A stretch of 13,381 nucleotides of DNA, taken from assembly GCA_002329325.1 (NCBI GenBank), contig DCTX01000049.1, forward strand, positions 1 to 13,381, written 5' to 3'. Made by a program: the position numbers and the translations under genes. The notes beneath the pieces are model-generated. The model was not told the DNA's origin, searched no databases, and worked only from the letters and a program-made list of their open reading frames with translations. This DNA is from Anaerolineales bacterium UBA1429. GTDB lineage: Bacteria > Chloroflexota > Anaerolineae > UBA1429. Shown here piece after piece: positions 1 to 7,194 of the stretch. Numbering within the stretch: the first letter of the stretch is position 1; each line of letters opens with the position of its first letter.

Positions 1-276
1 GGCACCGGCACCGACATCGCCATCGAGGCGGCCGACGTGACGTTGGTACGCAACGATCTGTGGGCGCTGGTCGATGCAGTGCGTCTCTCGCGCGCGACCT
101 TGACCAAGATCAAGCAGAACCTATTCTGGGCCTTTTTCTACAACGTGGTCATGATCCCCCTGGCGGTGCTGGGGATGATGCACCCCGTGCTGGCCGAGAT
201 CGCCATGGCGTCCAGCTCGATCACCGTGGTGAGCAACGCGAACCTGCTGCGCCGCGCCCGCATCTCTGAGCGCTGA
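1..276 (+). CDS. copA: Copper-type P1B ATPase, C-terminal fragment
   Basis: Only the last 91 codons are in the window; the gene begins before base 1. The frame opens with GTGTDIAIEAADV, the end of the P-domain hinge region of heavy-metal P-type ATPases, which pump metal ions across the cytoplasmic membrane using an aspartyl-phosphate intermediate. Two membrane helices follow. The first carries the FYN (Tyr-Asn) pair typical of helix 7 in Cu(I) pumps, and the second carries AMASSS, matching the Met-x-x-Ser-Ser motif of helix 8 in the same P1B-1 class. These residues make copper (or silver) the likely cargo, but the CPC motif and any N-terminal metal domain lie outside the window, so the metal is inferred. 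The protein ends normally after a short basic tail and is followed by a strong hairpin. Confidence 0.88.
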   Translation, partial: GTGTDIAIEAADVTLVRNDLWALVDAVRLSRATLTKIKQNLFWAFFYNVVMIPLAVLGMMHPVLAEIAMASSSITVVSNANLLRRARISER

Positions 277-291
277 CGGGTCACGGGGCAG

Positions 292-327
292 GGGAGGGCG
301 GGCGTCATGCCCGCCCTCCCGCGTTTG
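292..327 (+). terminator. GC hairpin ending the P-type ATPase gene
   Basis: A perfect 12-base-pair inverted repeat (292-303 with 309-320) closes a 5-base loop 16 bases after the ATPase stop codon. It is followed by GCGTTT, so the U tract is short. The position and stem strength fit an intrinsic terminator separating the ATPase from the ECF operon. Its efficiency is uncertain because of the weak U run. Confidence 0.65.
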
Positions 328-354
328 GCCGCGCCCGCGTTCGGTCCGCCCCAT

Positions 355-383
355 TTGGCCCCCCCGTGCCTCGCCGCTATAGT
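355..383 (+). promoter_or_regulatory. Promoter of the ECF importer operon
   Basis: TTGGCC at 355-360 and TATAGT at 378-383 are separated by exactly 17 bases, as in housekeeping-sigma promoters. The predicted start near base 390 gives a leader of about 60 bases before the ecfT ATG. I see no riboswitch in that leader. Confidence 0.6.
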
Positions 384-448
384 ATGCGTAAACCCCACTT
401 GCCGAGACGGAAGCGGACGTTCATGCGTAGACGACGCGAGAGCTCTTG

Positions 449-1498
449 ATGCGACATCCCCTCTCCTGGCTGATCTGGGCGGGCTGCGCCGCCATCCTGG
501 CGCTGACGGTGCGCCAGCCTCTCTACCTCATCCTGGTGGCGCTGGCCACCTGGCTGGTGCACCTGGGGGTGGCGCGCTCCTCCCTCATGGCCGGGAGCTG
601 GCGGGCCTTGCTCAAGCTGGGGCTCCTGATCTGGGTCCTCACCATCCCCTTCAACGCGCTGATGATCCACCAGGGGCGCACCGTGCTCCTGCGCCTGCCC
701 GCCGCCTGGCCCCTGGTCGGCGGCGCCATCACCCTGGAGGCTGTGCTGGCGGGCATTGTCTCGGGCCTGGCGCTTTGGACGCTGCTGTTCGTCTTTGCCA
801 CCTTCAACCTGGCCGTGGATGCGACCCAGCTCCTGCGGCTGGCCCCGCCCTTCCTGTACCAGGCGGGCATCGTCACCTCCATCGCCCTGACGTTCATCCC
901 CCAGATGCTGACCAGCGCCCGCGAGATCCGCGAGGCCCAGCGCATCCGGGGCCACCGCTTCCGCGGCTGGCGCGACGCGCTGCCGCTGGTGATCCCCTTG
1001 CTCACCACGGCCTTTGAGCGGGCCGTGCAACTGGCCGAATCCATGGATGCCCGCGGCTTGAGCGGCGAGGTGACGGGCCTCTCGCCCCGCCGCCTGGCGC
1101 GCATGCAGGTGCTGATGGTCCTGAGCCTGCTGCTGTTTTTGATCGGCATGCTCGTGCGGATCTTTGCCCCCGAGTGGGCCGCGCTGGGTCTGGCCCTGAT
1201 CGCCGTTGCTGCCCTGATGATCCTCTCGTCGTTCTACCGTCTGGGGCGCCATGTGCGTCGCAGCCGCTACCGCCGCGAGCGCTGGGGCGCGGGGGATAGC
1301 CTCATCGCCCTCTGCAGCCTGGCGGCCCTGGCGGGCGTGCTCTGGTTGCGCCACAGCGATCCCGCCCGCCTGGTCTACTCGCCCTACACCGCCGGGCTCC
1401 TGCCCGATTTCTCCCTGGCATTGGGCTTGTGGCTGGCGCTGCTGGCCGTCCCCGGCCTGGTCGCCCTGGCCGAGCCTCCCGGCGAGGCGGCAACATGA
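449..1498 (+). CDS. ecfT: ECF transporter transmembrane component EcfT, with C-terminal extension
   Basis: This is the scaffold membrane protein of an energy-coupling factor importer; it links the two ATPase domains to the substrate-binding S component. The protein has 349 residues. Hydrophobic helices fill residues 5-45 and 55-120. The two cytoplasmic coupling motifs of the CbiQ/EcfT family are visible as RIRG (165-168) and ARG (201-203, in SMDARGLSG). Typical EcfT proteins are about 260 residues. This one continues past a basic stretch (264-279) with two further hydrophobic segments (about 283-300 and 318-340), an unusual tail. ATG at 449 is chosen because GAGAG lies six bases upstream; an in-frame TTG directly before it is less likely. 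The stop overlaps the next start (ATGA), implying translational coupling. EcfT identity is secure; the role of the tail is unknown. Confidence 0.88.
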   Translation: MRHPLSWLIWAGCAAILALTVRQPLYLILVALATWLVHLGVARSSLMAGSWRALLKLGLLIWVLTIPFNALMIHQGRTVLLRLPAAWPLVGGAITLEAVLAGIVSGLALWTLLFVFATFNLAVDATQLLRLAPPFLYQAGIVTSIALTFIPQMLTSAREIREAQRIRGHRFRGWRDALPLVIPLLTTAFERAVQLAESMDARGLSGEVTGLSPRRLARMQVLMVLSLLLFLIGMLVRIFAPEWAALGLALIAVAALMILSSFYRLGRHVRRSRYRRERWGAGDSLIALCSLAALAGVLWLRHSDPARLVYSPYTAGLLPDFSLALGLWLALLAVPGLVALAEPPGEAAT

Positions 1499-3087
1499 TC
1501 CAGATCCAGGGCCTCAGCTTTGCCTATGCGGGGGGCGCGGCGCCCGTGCTGCGCGATGTGAACCTGGAGATCGAGGCCGGCGCGATCGTCCTGGTGGTGG
1601 GCGACTCGGGGGCGGGCAAGTCTACCCTGTTGCGGTGCCTCAACGGCCTGGTGCCTCACTTTTACGGGGGCGTCATCGGCGGCAGGGTGCGGGTGGCGGG
1701 GGAGGACCCCGTCGCGCGCCAGCCCAGGGGCATGAGCCGCATCGTCGGCATGGTTTTTCAGGACCCCGAGACCCAGTTCGTGGTGGATACCGTCGAGGCC
1801 GAGCTCGTTTTTGCCATGGAGAATCACGGCTTCTCGCAGGCGGCCATGAGGGAGCGGGTGGAGCGGGTGCTGGCCCAGCTCGAGATCGCCCACCTGCGCG
1901 ACCGACGCATCAGCACCCTCTCCGGCGGTGAGAAGCAGCGGGTGGCCCTGGCCTCGGCCCTCACCCTGGCGCCCCAGGTGCTGGTGCTGGACGAGCCGAC
2001 CTCGCAGCTGGACCCCCAGGCCGCCGACGACGTGCTGCACGCCTTGCGCGCCCTCAACCGCGAGCTGGGGCTGACCATCGTGCTCTCCGAGCACCGCCTG
2101 GAGCGTGTGGCGGCCTATGCCGATCAGCTCGTCTACCTGCCGGGGGATGGCAGCGTGCAGGCGGGCGCGCCCCGCGACATGCTGGCCCGCATAGACCAGG
2201 CGCCGCCGCTGGCGGCCCTGGGCCGCGCCCTGGGCTGGCAACCCTTGCCGTTGACCATCGAGGAGGCGCGCGCCTTTGGGGAGGTGGGGCTGCCCGATGC
2301 GCCGCGGGCGGCGCCCGAGCCAGCCGGGGGCGAGGAGGAGATCGTCGTGCGCGACCTGTGGCACGCCTACGACGGCCACCTGGCGCTGCGCGGCGTGGAT
2401 CTCGCGGTGAGCCGCGGCGAGACGGTGGCCATCGTGGGGGCCAACGGCTCCGGCAAGACCACGCTGCTCAAGCATCTAGTGGGGCTGCTGCAGCCCGGGC
2501 GGGGGGCCGTCTACGTGCGCGGCCTGGATACGCGCCGGACGCCGCTGGAGGAGCTGATCCGCGTGGTGGGCTATGTGCCGCAGAACCCCAACGCCCTGCT
2601 CTTTGCCGAGACGGTGCGCGAGGAGCTGGCTTTCACACGGATGAACCATGGCTACCCGCGCGACAGCCTGCCCGAGGGCCTGCTGGAGGCCCTGGGCATC
2701 GAGGCCTACCGGGAGCGCTACCCCCGCGACCTGAGCGTGGGCGAGCGCCAGCGGGTGGCCCTGGGGGCGATCCTGGCGGCCGAGCCCCAGATCATCCTGC
2801 TGGACGAGCCCACCCGGGGCGTGGATCGCCGGCAGAAGGAGGCCCTCATGCGCTACCTCGCCCGCGAACGCGAACAGGGCAGGACGGTGATCGTCTCCAC
2901 CCACGACGTGGAGCTGGTGGCCGAGACGCTGGAGCGCATGGTGATCCTGGACCAGGGGCGGGTGGCGGCGGACGGCCCCACACGCCAGATCATGGCCGAT
3001 CACCCCGCCTCTGCCAGCCAGATCGCCCAGCTCTACGGCGACCCCCGCTATGTGACCGTGGGCGACGTGGTGGGGGGTGCGCGGTGA
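1495..3087 (+). CDS. ECF transporter ATPase, two fused ABC domains (EcfA-EcfA')
   Basis: This 530-residue protein carries both ATP-binding domains of the ECF importer in one chain; ATP hydrolysis drives substrate release by toppling the S component. Domain 1 has Walker A GDSGAGKST (36-44), Q89, signature LSGGE (142-146), Walker B ending DE at 166-167 and switch His200. Domain 2 has Walker A GANGSGKTT (315-323), Q363, signature LSVGE (413-417), Walker B ending DE at 437-438 and His470. A proline- and glutamate-rich linker (about 265-282) joins them. The second signature has Val in place of the first Gly. All catalytic residues are present in both halves, so both sites may be active. The ATG at 1495 overlaps the ecfT stop, and an earlier in-frame ATG at 1429 lies inside ecfT and is rejected. 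The end overlaps the S-component start by four bases. Confidence 0.92.
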   Translation: MIQIQGLSFAYAGGAAPVLRDVNLEIEAGAIVLVVGDSGAGKSTLLRCLNGLVPHFYGGVIGGRVRVAGEDPVARQPRGMSRIVGMVFQDPETQFVVDTVEAELVFAMENHGFSQAAMRERVERVLAQLEIAHLRDRRISTLSGGEKQRVALASALTLAPQVLVLDEPTSQLDPQAADDVLHALRALNRELGLTIVLSEHRLERVAAYADQLVYLPGDGSVQAGAPRDMLARIDQAPPLAALGRALGWQPLPLTIEEARAFGEVGLPDAPRAAPEPAGGEEEIVVRDLWHAYDGHLALRGVDLAVSRGETVAIVGANGSGKTTLLKHLVGLLQPGRGAVYVRGLDTRRTPLEELIRVVGYVPQNPNALLFAETVREELAFTRMNHGYPRDSLPEGLLEALGIEAYRERYPRDLSVGERQRVALGAILAAEPQIILLDEPTRGVDRRQKEALMRYLAREREQGRTVIVSTHDVELVAETLERMVILDQGRVAADGPTRQIMADHPASASQIAQLYGDPRYVTVGDVVGGAR

Positions 3088-3896
3088 GGCATCGCGGGCT
3101 CTATGGGCATCTGGTGCTGCTGCTGGCCAGCCTGATCGGCATCGCCGCCTTTCTCTATCCGTTCTTCCTGATGAGCGGCGCCCAGGCCATCTCGCCAGAG
3201 CAGGCCATGCAGCTCCAGGAAGCGCCGCTGCTTACCGTCGCCATCGTGGTCCTGTGCCTGGGAGCGATCCTGGCGACGCTGGGGGCGGGGACGATGAACG
3301 CCAAGATGGTGGCCATTCTGGGGATGCTGACGGCGGCCAACGCCGTGCTGCGGGCGCTGCCGGGGCCGGGCGGGTTCTCGGCGGTGTTCGTGCTGCCGAT
3401 CCTGTGCGGCTATGCCTATGGCGCCACGTTCGGGTTCCTGCTGGGGGCCCTCTCGCTGCTGACCTCCGCCCTCATCGGCGGAGGCGTGGGACCCTGGCTG
3501 CCCTACCAGATGATGGCCGCCGGCTGGGTGGGCATGACGGCAGCGTGGCTACCGCGGCTGGAGCGCTGGCCGCGGATCGAGGTGGCGATGCTGACGGCCT
3601 GCGGCCTGCTGTGGGGGTTCGTCTTTGGGGCCATCATGAACATCTGGTTCTGGCCCTACCTCTTCCAGCCCCAGCAGGTCGCGATGTACTGGTCGCCTGG
3701 CATGGCCCTGGGCGAGGTGCTGCAGCGCTATGGCGCGTTCTACCTGGTCACGTCCCTCTGGTGGGACGTGGGCCGCGCCGTGGGCAACGCCCTGCTGATC
3801 GCGCTGCTGGCCCGTCCCCTGCTGGCGCTGCTGAGGCGGTTCGAGCGCCGCTTTCAGTTTCGCTGGGCATCCCCGCAGGCGGACGCCCAGCCCTGA
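3084..3896 (+). CDS. ECF transporter S (substrate-binding) component
   Basis: A 270-residue, very hydrophobic protein with about six membrane helices, starting at a GTG that overlaps the ATPase stop (GTGA). Position, coupling and topology make it the S component that gives the importer its specificity. Recognisable stretches are the GTMNAKMVAILGMLTAANA region near residues 72-90, the PGGFSAVFVLPIL segment, and a Gly/Ala-rich helix followed by GGVGPWLPYQMMAAGW; these resemble the unassigned S components found beside fused ECF ATPases in Chloroflexota and Actinobacteria. I cannot read the ligand. Candidates include cobalamin-type compounds or another vitamin. The last 25 residues are basic and cytoplasmic. 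The stop lies 12 bases from the end of a convergent gene. Confidence 0.82.
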   Translation: MRHRGLYGHLVLLLASLIGIAAFLYPFFLMSGAQAISPEQAMQLQEAPLLTVAIVVLCLGAILATLGAGTMNAKMVAILGMLTAANAVLRALPGPGGFSAVFVLPILCGYAYGATFGFLLGALSLLTSALIGGGVGPWLPYQMMAAGWVGMTAAWLPRLERWPRIEVAMLTACGLLWGFVFGAIMNIWFWPYLFQPQQVAMYWSPGMALGEVLQRYGAFYLVTSLWWDVGRAVGNALLIALLARPLLALLRRFERRFQFRWASPQADAQP

Positions 3897-3908
3897 GCGG
3901 TGCGCTCG

Positions 3909-5066
3909 CTAGCCCAATGCCTTGTCGTAGATGCGATAGGTGCGGCTGATCTGCCCCCCCATCCGCTCGATGCCTCGGATGACGTTGTAGTTGTCCTCCA
4001 GGATCCACGACATCTCGGCCCGCCGATAGCCCTTGGCGTAGGCAACCTCGCACGCCCGGTAGTAAAAGAGCGCGTCGATCCCCTTGAGGCGATGCTCTTC
4101 TTTGACCCCCATGATGAGCACCCGCATCGAGCGGATCTCCTTTTGGTGCAAGAGGAGCTTGGCCCAGCCAAACGGCCACAGACGGCCCTTGGCGTAGGGC
4201 AGGATCTCGTTGACGTTGGGCAGCGAGATAAAGCAGCCCACCGGCTCGTCGCCGATAAAGGCGAGATAGGTCAGGTCCGGGTCGACGACTGCCTTGAGTT
4301 CGTCGGCGAGGAAGGAGAACTCGGCATCGGTCATGGGCAGCGCGCCCCAGTTCTTGGACCAGGCCTCGCGGTGGATCGGCTTGATCAGCTCCACGTCGTC
4401 GGCCAGGTGGCGCAGATTCAGGTTGCGCATGCGGACCCCGTAGCGCTTGGTGGCGATATTGGCCAGCCGCACGATCTGGGCAGGGATCTCGTCCGGATTG
4501 GTGCCGAACTGATAGATCTCGGTCTCGAAGGAGTACAGGTCCTTGGCCTTGGCAAAGCCATATCGCTCGATGAAATCGCGATAGTAGGGCTTGTTGTATG
4601 CCATCATGACGTAGGGCTGCTTGTCATAGGGGTCCAGCAGGAGGGCGCACTCGTCGTTGATGTTCAGGTTCATCGGGCCGCGCATGACGCGCAGCCCTCG
4701 GGCCAGGAGCCAGGCCCCCGCCGCGTCGAACAGCGCCTTGGCCACCGCATAGTCCTCGATGACCTCGAACACGCCGAAAAAGCCCACCGGCTCGTTCCAG
4801 ACCTCTGGGTGCACGCGGTCGGCGATGGCGGCGATGGTGCCCACGGTGCGGCCGTCGCGCACGGCGCGAAAGAGCTGCATCTCGGCGTGCTCAAAGAAGG
4901 GGTTGTGCTCGGGGTCATAGTGCTTGATGCGGTCACCGATCAGGGGGGGCACCCAGCAGGGGTCGGAGCGATAGAGCCAAAACGGGAACATCACGACCTC
5001 GCGCACGCCGCGGCGGTCATGAACCGGCACGATCTGCAGGGAATCCGCCATGCTTGCTTTTGCCAT
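3909..5066 (-). CDS. YghO-like protein with two GNAT-type halves
   Basis: This 385-residue soluble protein resembles the E. coli YghO group of GNAT-fold proteins, whose reaction is not established. Recognised family segments are FFEHAE (57-62), VGFFGVFE (94-101), GPMNLNINDEC (130-140) and the MMAYN-x-PYY block (154-162). The C-terminal half (about 265-385) looks like a standard acetyltransferase domain, with a VKEEHRLKGIDA stretch in place of the acyl-CoA pyrophosphate loop and EDNYNVIRGIERMG at 357-370 as the closing helix. GNAT proteins transfer acyl groups from acyl-CoA to amines; the substrate here is unknown. The start at 5066 is uncertain because no clear ribosome site precedes it; ATG at 5051 is an alternative. 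It has its own promoter and is convergent with the ECF operon. Confidence 0.8.
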   Translation of the reverse strand: MAKASMADSLQIVPVHDRRGVREVVMFPFWLYRSDPCWVPPLIGDRIKHYDPEHNPFFEHAEMQLFRAVRDGRTVGTIAAIADRVHPEVWNEPVGFFGVFEVIEDYAVAKALFDAAGAWLLARGLRVMRGPMNLNINDECALLLDPYDKQPYVMMAYNKPYYRDFIERYGFAKAKDLYSFETEIYQFGTNPDEIPAQIVRLANIATKRYGVRMRNLNLRHLADDVELIKPIHREAWSKNWGALPMTDAEFSFLADELKAVVDPDLTYLAFIGDEPVGCFISLPNVNEILPYAKGRLWPFGWAKLLLHQKEIRSMRVLIMGVKEEHRLKGIDALFYYRACEVAYAKGYRRAEMSWILEDNYNVIRGIERMGGQISRTYRIYDKALG

Positions 5067-5132
5067 CCTGTTTGCGATGCGCCCGAGCCAGCGAGGCCCA
5101 GGACCGGCGACCGGTCACCGACAATGGGACGT

Positions 5133-5161
5133 ATCATACACCCGGGCAGGGCCGCTGCCAA
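5133..5161 (-). promoter_or_regulatory. Promoter of the YghO-like gene
   Basis: On the minus strand, TTGGCA (5161-5156) and TATGAT (5138-5133) are spaced by 17 bases; the -35 matches TTGACA at five of six positions. Transcription would start near 5126, giving a 60-base leader. That leader contains the 8-base palindrome GACCGGTC at 5109-5116. Confidence 0.62.
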
Positions 5162-5236
5162 CTGACCCCAGGGATGCCGCCATCAAACCGGGTGAACGCC
5201 GGAGCGGGCGCGAGCACCGGTCCCGGCCCGGCCCCC

Positions 5237-5833
5237 TCAACGCTCGTAGGCCTCGATGGTGGTGAGGAGCCGCGGTTGGGGCCTTTCCAGAGAGAAGGTG
5301 CGGATGCAGCGCCAGGGCGCGCTGGGGCGCTCCTCCACGAGATAGATCTCGTCCACGATAAAGCGCTCGTCCAGCTCGCGCTCCTGCGAGCCCGCCATCA
5401 CGCGCCGCAGCTCGCTATCCGTCAGCCCCAACCCCAGGGTGACATGGGGCTGATAGGTCTCCTGGGGGAACTCGTGTTGCAGGGTGATGGCGGGAACCAG
5501 GAGGGCCTGTAGCTCCCGCTGGAGCGCTGCCAGGTCATCGGCCTCCTGGGCGGGGATGTAGACGGCGTTGCGGTTGGCGGTGCGAAAGGCGCTCAGGCCG
5601 TTCAGCCGCACCGAGAAGGGCTGCCAGCCGGCGCACACCTGGGCGATGCGCTCCAGATAGGGCTCCCTCGGCTCTGCCTGCCACACAAAGGGGCCCACCA
5701 GGGTGATGTGATAGCCCATGATCGGCTTGGAGGTGCCCAGTAAGCCGAGGAAGAGGTCCTCGATGCGGACCTCCAGCCCGCGGGGCAACGGAGCCACCAG
5801 GGCATAGCGAGGATGCTCCCGGCGTTCCTCCAC
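5237..5833 (-). CDS. 2H phosphoesterase / 2'-5' RNA ligase-like protein
   Basis: This 198-residue protein has the two His-x-Thr motifs that define the 2H phosphoesterase superfamily: HIT at 42-44 (in YHITLVGPF) and HVT at 130-132 (in YQPHVTLGLGL), about 88 residues apart as expected. Members hydrolyse or form 2',5' or cyclic phosphate bonds in RNA or nucleotides; the particular substrate here is not readable. The GTG start at 5833 is supported by GGGAGG seven bases upstream on the minus strand and by the promoter at 5875-5903. A later in-frame ATG would remove part of the domain. It lies downstream of, and in the same direction as, the thiamine operon but has its own promoter, so a thiamine role is not implied. 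Confidence 0.85.
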   Translation of the reverse strand: MEERREHPRYALVAPLPRGLEVRIEDLFLGLLGTSKPIMGYHITLVGPFVWQAEPREPYLERIAQVCAGWQPFSVRLNGLSAFRTANRNAVYIPAQEADDLAALQRELQALLVPAITLQHEFPQETYQPHVTLGLGLTDSELRRVMAGSQERELDERFIVDEIYLVEERPSAPWRCIRTFSLERPQPRLLTTIEAYER

Positions 5834-5874
5834 GGCAAGCCTCCCTCTCTCATGATACGATTGCCGACGCGGCC

Positions 5875-5903
5875 ATTCTAGCGCCCCGCCGCTCGGCTGT
5901 CCA
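5875..5903 (-). promoter_or_regulatory. Promoter of the 2H phosphoesterase gene
   Basis: TGGACA (5903-5898) and TAGAAT (5880-5875) on the minus strand are separated by 17 bases. The region just after the -10 (GGCCGC) matches that of the thiamine operon promoter. The predicted leader is about 35 bases. Confidence 0.65.
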
Positions 5904-5956
5904 GCGCCCCGCCGGGGGACTTGCCAGGCGGCGGCAGCGCATCAGGGGGCCAGCGG

Positions 5957-6430
5957 CTACCCCGCCAGGTTGAAGGGGAATACCCCCTCGGCCAGCCAGC
6001 GGCGCAGCGTGGCGAGGGCCTGGGCGGCGCGCTCCCGCTGGGCGGGCGTGGGCGCCAGCTCCTCGAACTCGTCCTCGTCCAGCACCGTCTGGGAGCCATC
6101 GGGCATCACCAGCAGGTCCAGCGCCAGGTCCGCCCAGCCGATGGCATCCTCCGCGAAGTCGGTGTACTCCAGGACGTTGCAGTACCAGCCCTTGAGGCGG
6201 CCCTGCGGGCTGTAGACGGCAAAGACGTTGAAGGGTTGGGAGCGAAAGTAGCACTCGATCAGGATGTCGCCGCGCCGAAAGACCAGCCCCTGGCGCTCTG
6301 TATCCTGGGGCGCAAAGATGCAGCGGGCGACCAGCACCTCGCCATCGTCGAACAGCACATCGCCCGGGTAGGCGAACAGCGGCCGGCCCTGGTGATCGAG
6401 CTTGCGGATGGTGACGCGGCGCTCAGCCAT
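5957..6430 (-). CDS. DUF402 protein, last gene of the thiamine operon
   Basis: A 157-residue protein of the DUF402 family (FomD / nucleoside di- and triphosphatase relatives). Seen here are WYCN (82-85), the acidic DLALDLLVMPDG (101-112) and VLDEDEFEE (117-125), the segments that in studied relatives bind metal at the active site. Characterised members hydrolyse nucleoside di- or triphosphates or related phosphoester substrates. Its ATG overlaps the thiZ stop by eight bases, so it is probably translated with the thiamine importer. By inference it could act on a thiamine or pyrimidine phosphate, but nothing in the sequence proves this. Roughly 60 codons of open frame upstream lie inside thiZ and are not part of the gene. 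Confidence 0.8.
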   Translation of the reverse strand: MAERRVTIRKLDHQGRPLFAYPGDVLFDDGEVLVARCIFAPQDTERQGLVFRRGDILIECYFRSQPFNVFAVYSPQGRLKGWYCNVLEYTDFAEDAIGWADLALDLLVMPDGSQTVLDEDEFEELAPTPAQRERAAQALATLRRWLAEGVFPFNLAG

Positions 6431-7193
6431 TGCCCAACCCCAAAGCGTGCAGGATCTCGTCGCGGCAGGCGATAAAGGTGGGCTCGGCCACCATCGCCTC
6501 ACTGCGGGGCCGCGGCAGGGGGATTGGCAGGGTGTGGACGATGCGCCCCGGCCTGGGCGTGAACACATAGATGCGATCGGAGAGCAAGACGGCCTCGTCC
6601 ACATCGTGGGTGACAAAGATCATCGTCTGGCGGAACCTCTCCCAGATCTGCAGCAGCCAATCGCGCATGGTGCGCCGCGTGAGGGCGTCCAGGGCGCCCA
6701 GGGGCTCGTCCAGCAGCACCACCTCCTGCTCGCAGAGCAAGGTGCGCAGCAGGGCGGCCCGCTGGCGCATGCCCCCCGATAGCTCGAAGGGATAGCTCTC
6801 CTGGAACCCCTCTAGGCCAAAGAGGGGCAGCAGTTCCAGGGCCTGCCTTCGCGCCGCCTGGCGGTCGCGCCGCTGGATCTCGGGGCCCAGGACGATGTTG
6901 TCCAGCAGGCGGCGCCAGGGCAACAGCAGGTCCTTCTGCGGCATATAGCCGATGCGGCCCAGGCGCGTCGCCTGGCCGTCCCCCCGGAAGGCGATCTGCC
7001 CCTCATCGGGCTCCAGCAGCCCGGCGATCAGGTTCAGCAGCGTGCTCTTGCCGCAGCCGCTGGGGCCGATCAGGGTCACGAACTCGCCTTCGCAGGCGTG
7101 CAGCGACACCCGCTGCAGCGCCTGCACGGCGCGCCCGTCCACGGCGAATCCCTTGGAGACCGCCTCCACGGAGAGGATGGGCTCAGGTCCCAT
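6423..7193 (-). CDS. thiZ: ThiZ-like ABC transporter ATPase
   Basis: A 256-residue ATP-binding subunit of the SsuB/TauB/ThiZ group, powering the import system encoded just upstream. Visible motifs are Walker A GPSGCGKST (43-51), Q-loop Gln86, signature LSGGM (138-142), Walker B VVLLDE (158-163) and the switch His196, all intact. Length is normal for the group. Sequence alone would also allow a sulfonate or nitrate importer; the TPP riboswitch, pyrophosphokinase and NMT1-type binding protein in the same operon point to thiamine or its pyrimidine precursor. The start lies one base after the thiY stop (TGAgATG), and no strong ribosome site is present, so translation is probably coupled. Confidence 0.87.
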   Translation of the reverse strand: MGPEPILSVEAVSKGFAVDGRAVQALQRVSLHACEGEFVTLIGPSGCGKSTLLNLIAGLLEPDEGQIAFRGDGQATRLGRIGYMPQKDLLLPWRRLLDNIVLGPEIQRRDRQAARRQALELLPLFGLEGFQESYPFELSGGMRQRAALLRTLLCEQEVVLLDEPLGALDALTRRTMRDWLLQIWERFRQTMIFVTHDVDEAVLLSDRIYVFTPRPGRIVHTLPIPLPRPRSEAMVAEPTFIACRDEILHALGLGNG

Positions 7194-7194
7194 C

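Noticed and set aside
384..448. A cobalamin or other riboswitch in front of the ECF operon.
   Set aside because: The leader is only about 60 bases and lacks any conserved riboswitch box I can recognise.
3895..3907. Small hairpin GAGCG-GTG-CGCTC between the convergent ECF and YghO-like genes as a bidirectional terminator.
   Set aside because: The stem is only 5 pairs with a 3-base loop and there is no T run on either strand.
3900..5165. A 421-codon open frame on the plus strand opposite the YghO-like gene, and similar long frames opposite dnaA (11624-12946), the ThiX gene (8226-9239) and the ECF genes.
   Set aside because: These are antisense or shifted frames kept open by high G+C. Their translations are low-complexity, rich in Arg, Ala, Gly and Pro or in His, Gln and Gly, with no family motifs, while the opposite strand encodes recognised proteins.
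5909..5934. CCGCCG/CGGCGG inverted repeat after the DUF402 gene as a terminator of the thiamine operon.
   Set aside because: There is no T run, the loop is long, and it adjoins the -35 box of the next gene; read-through into the 2H gene remains possible.
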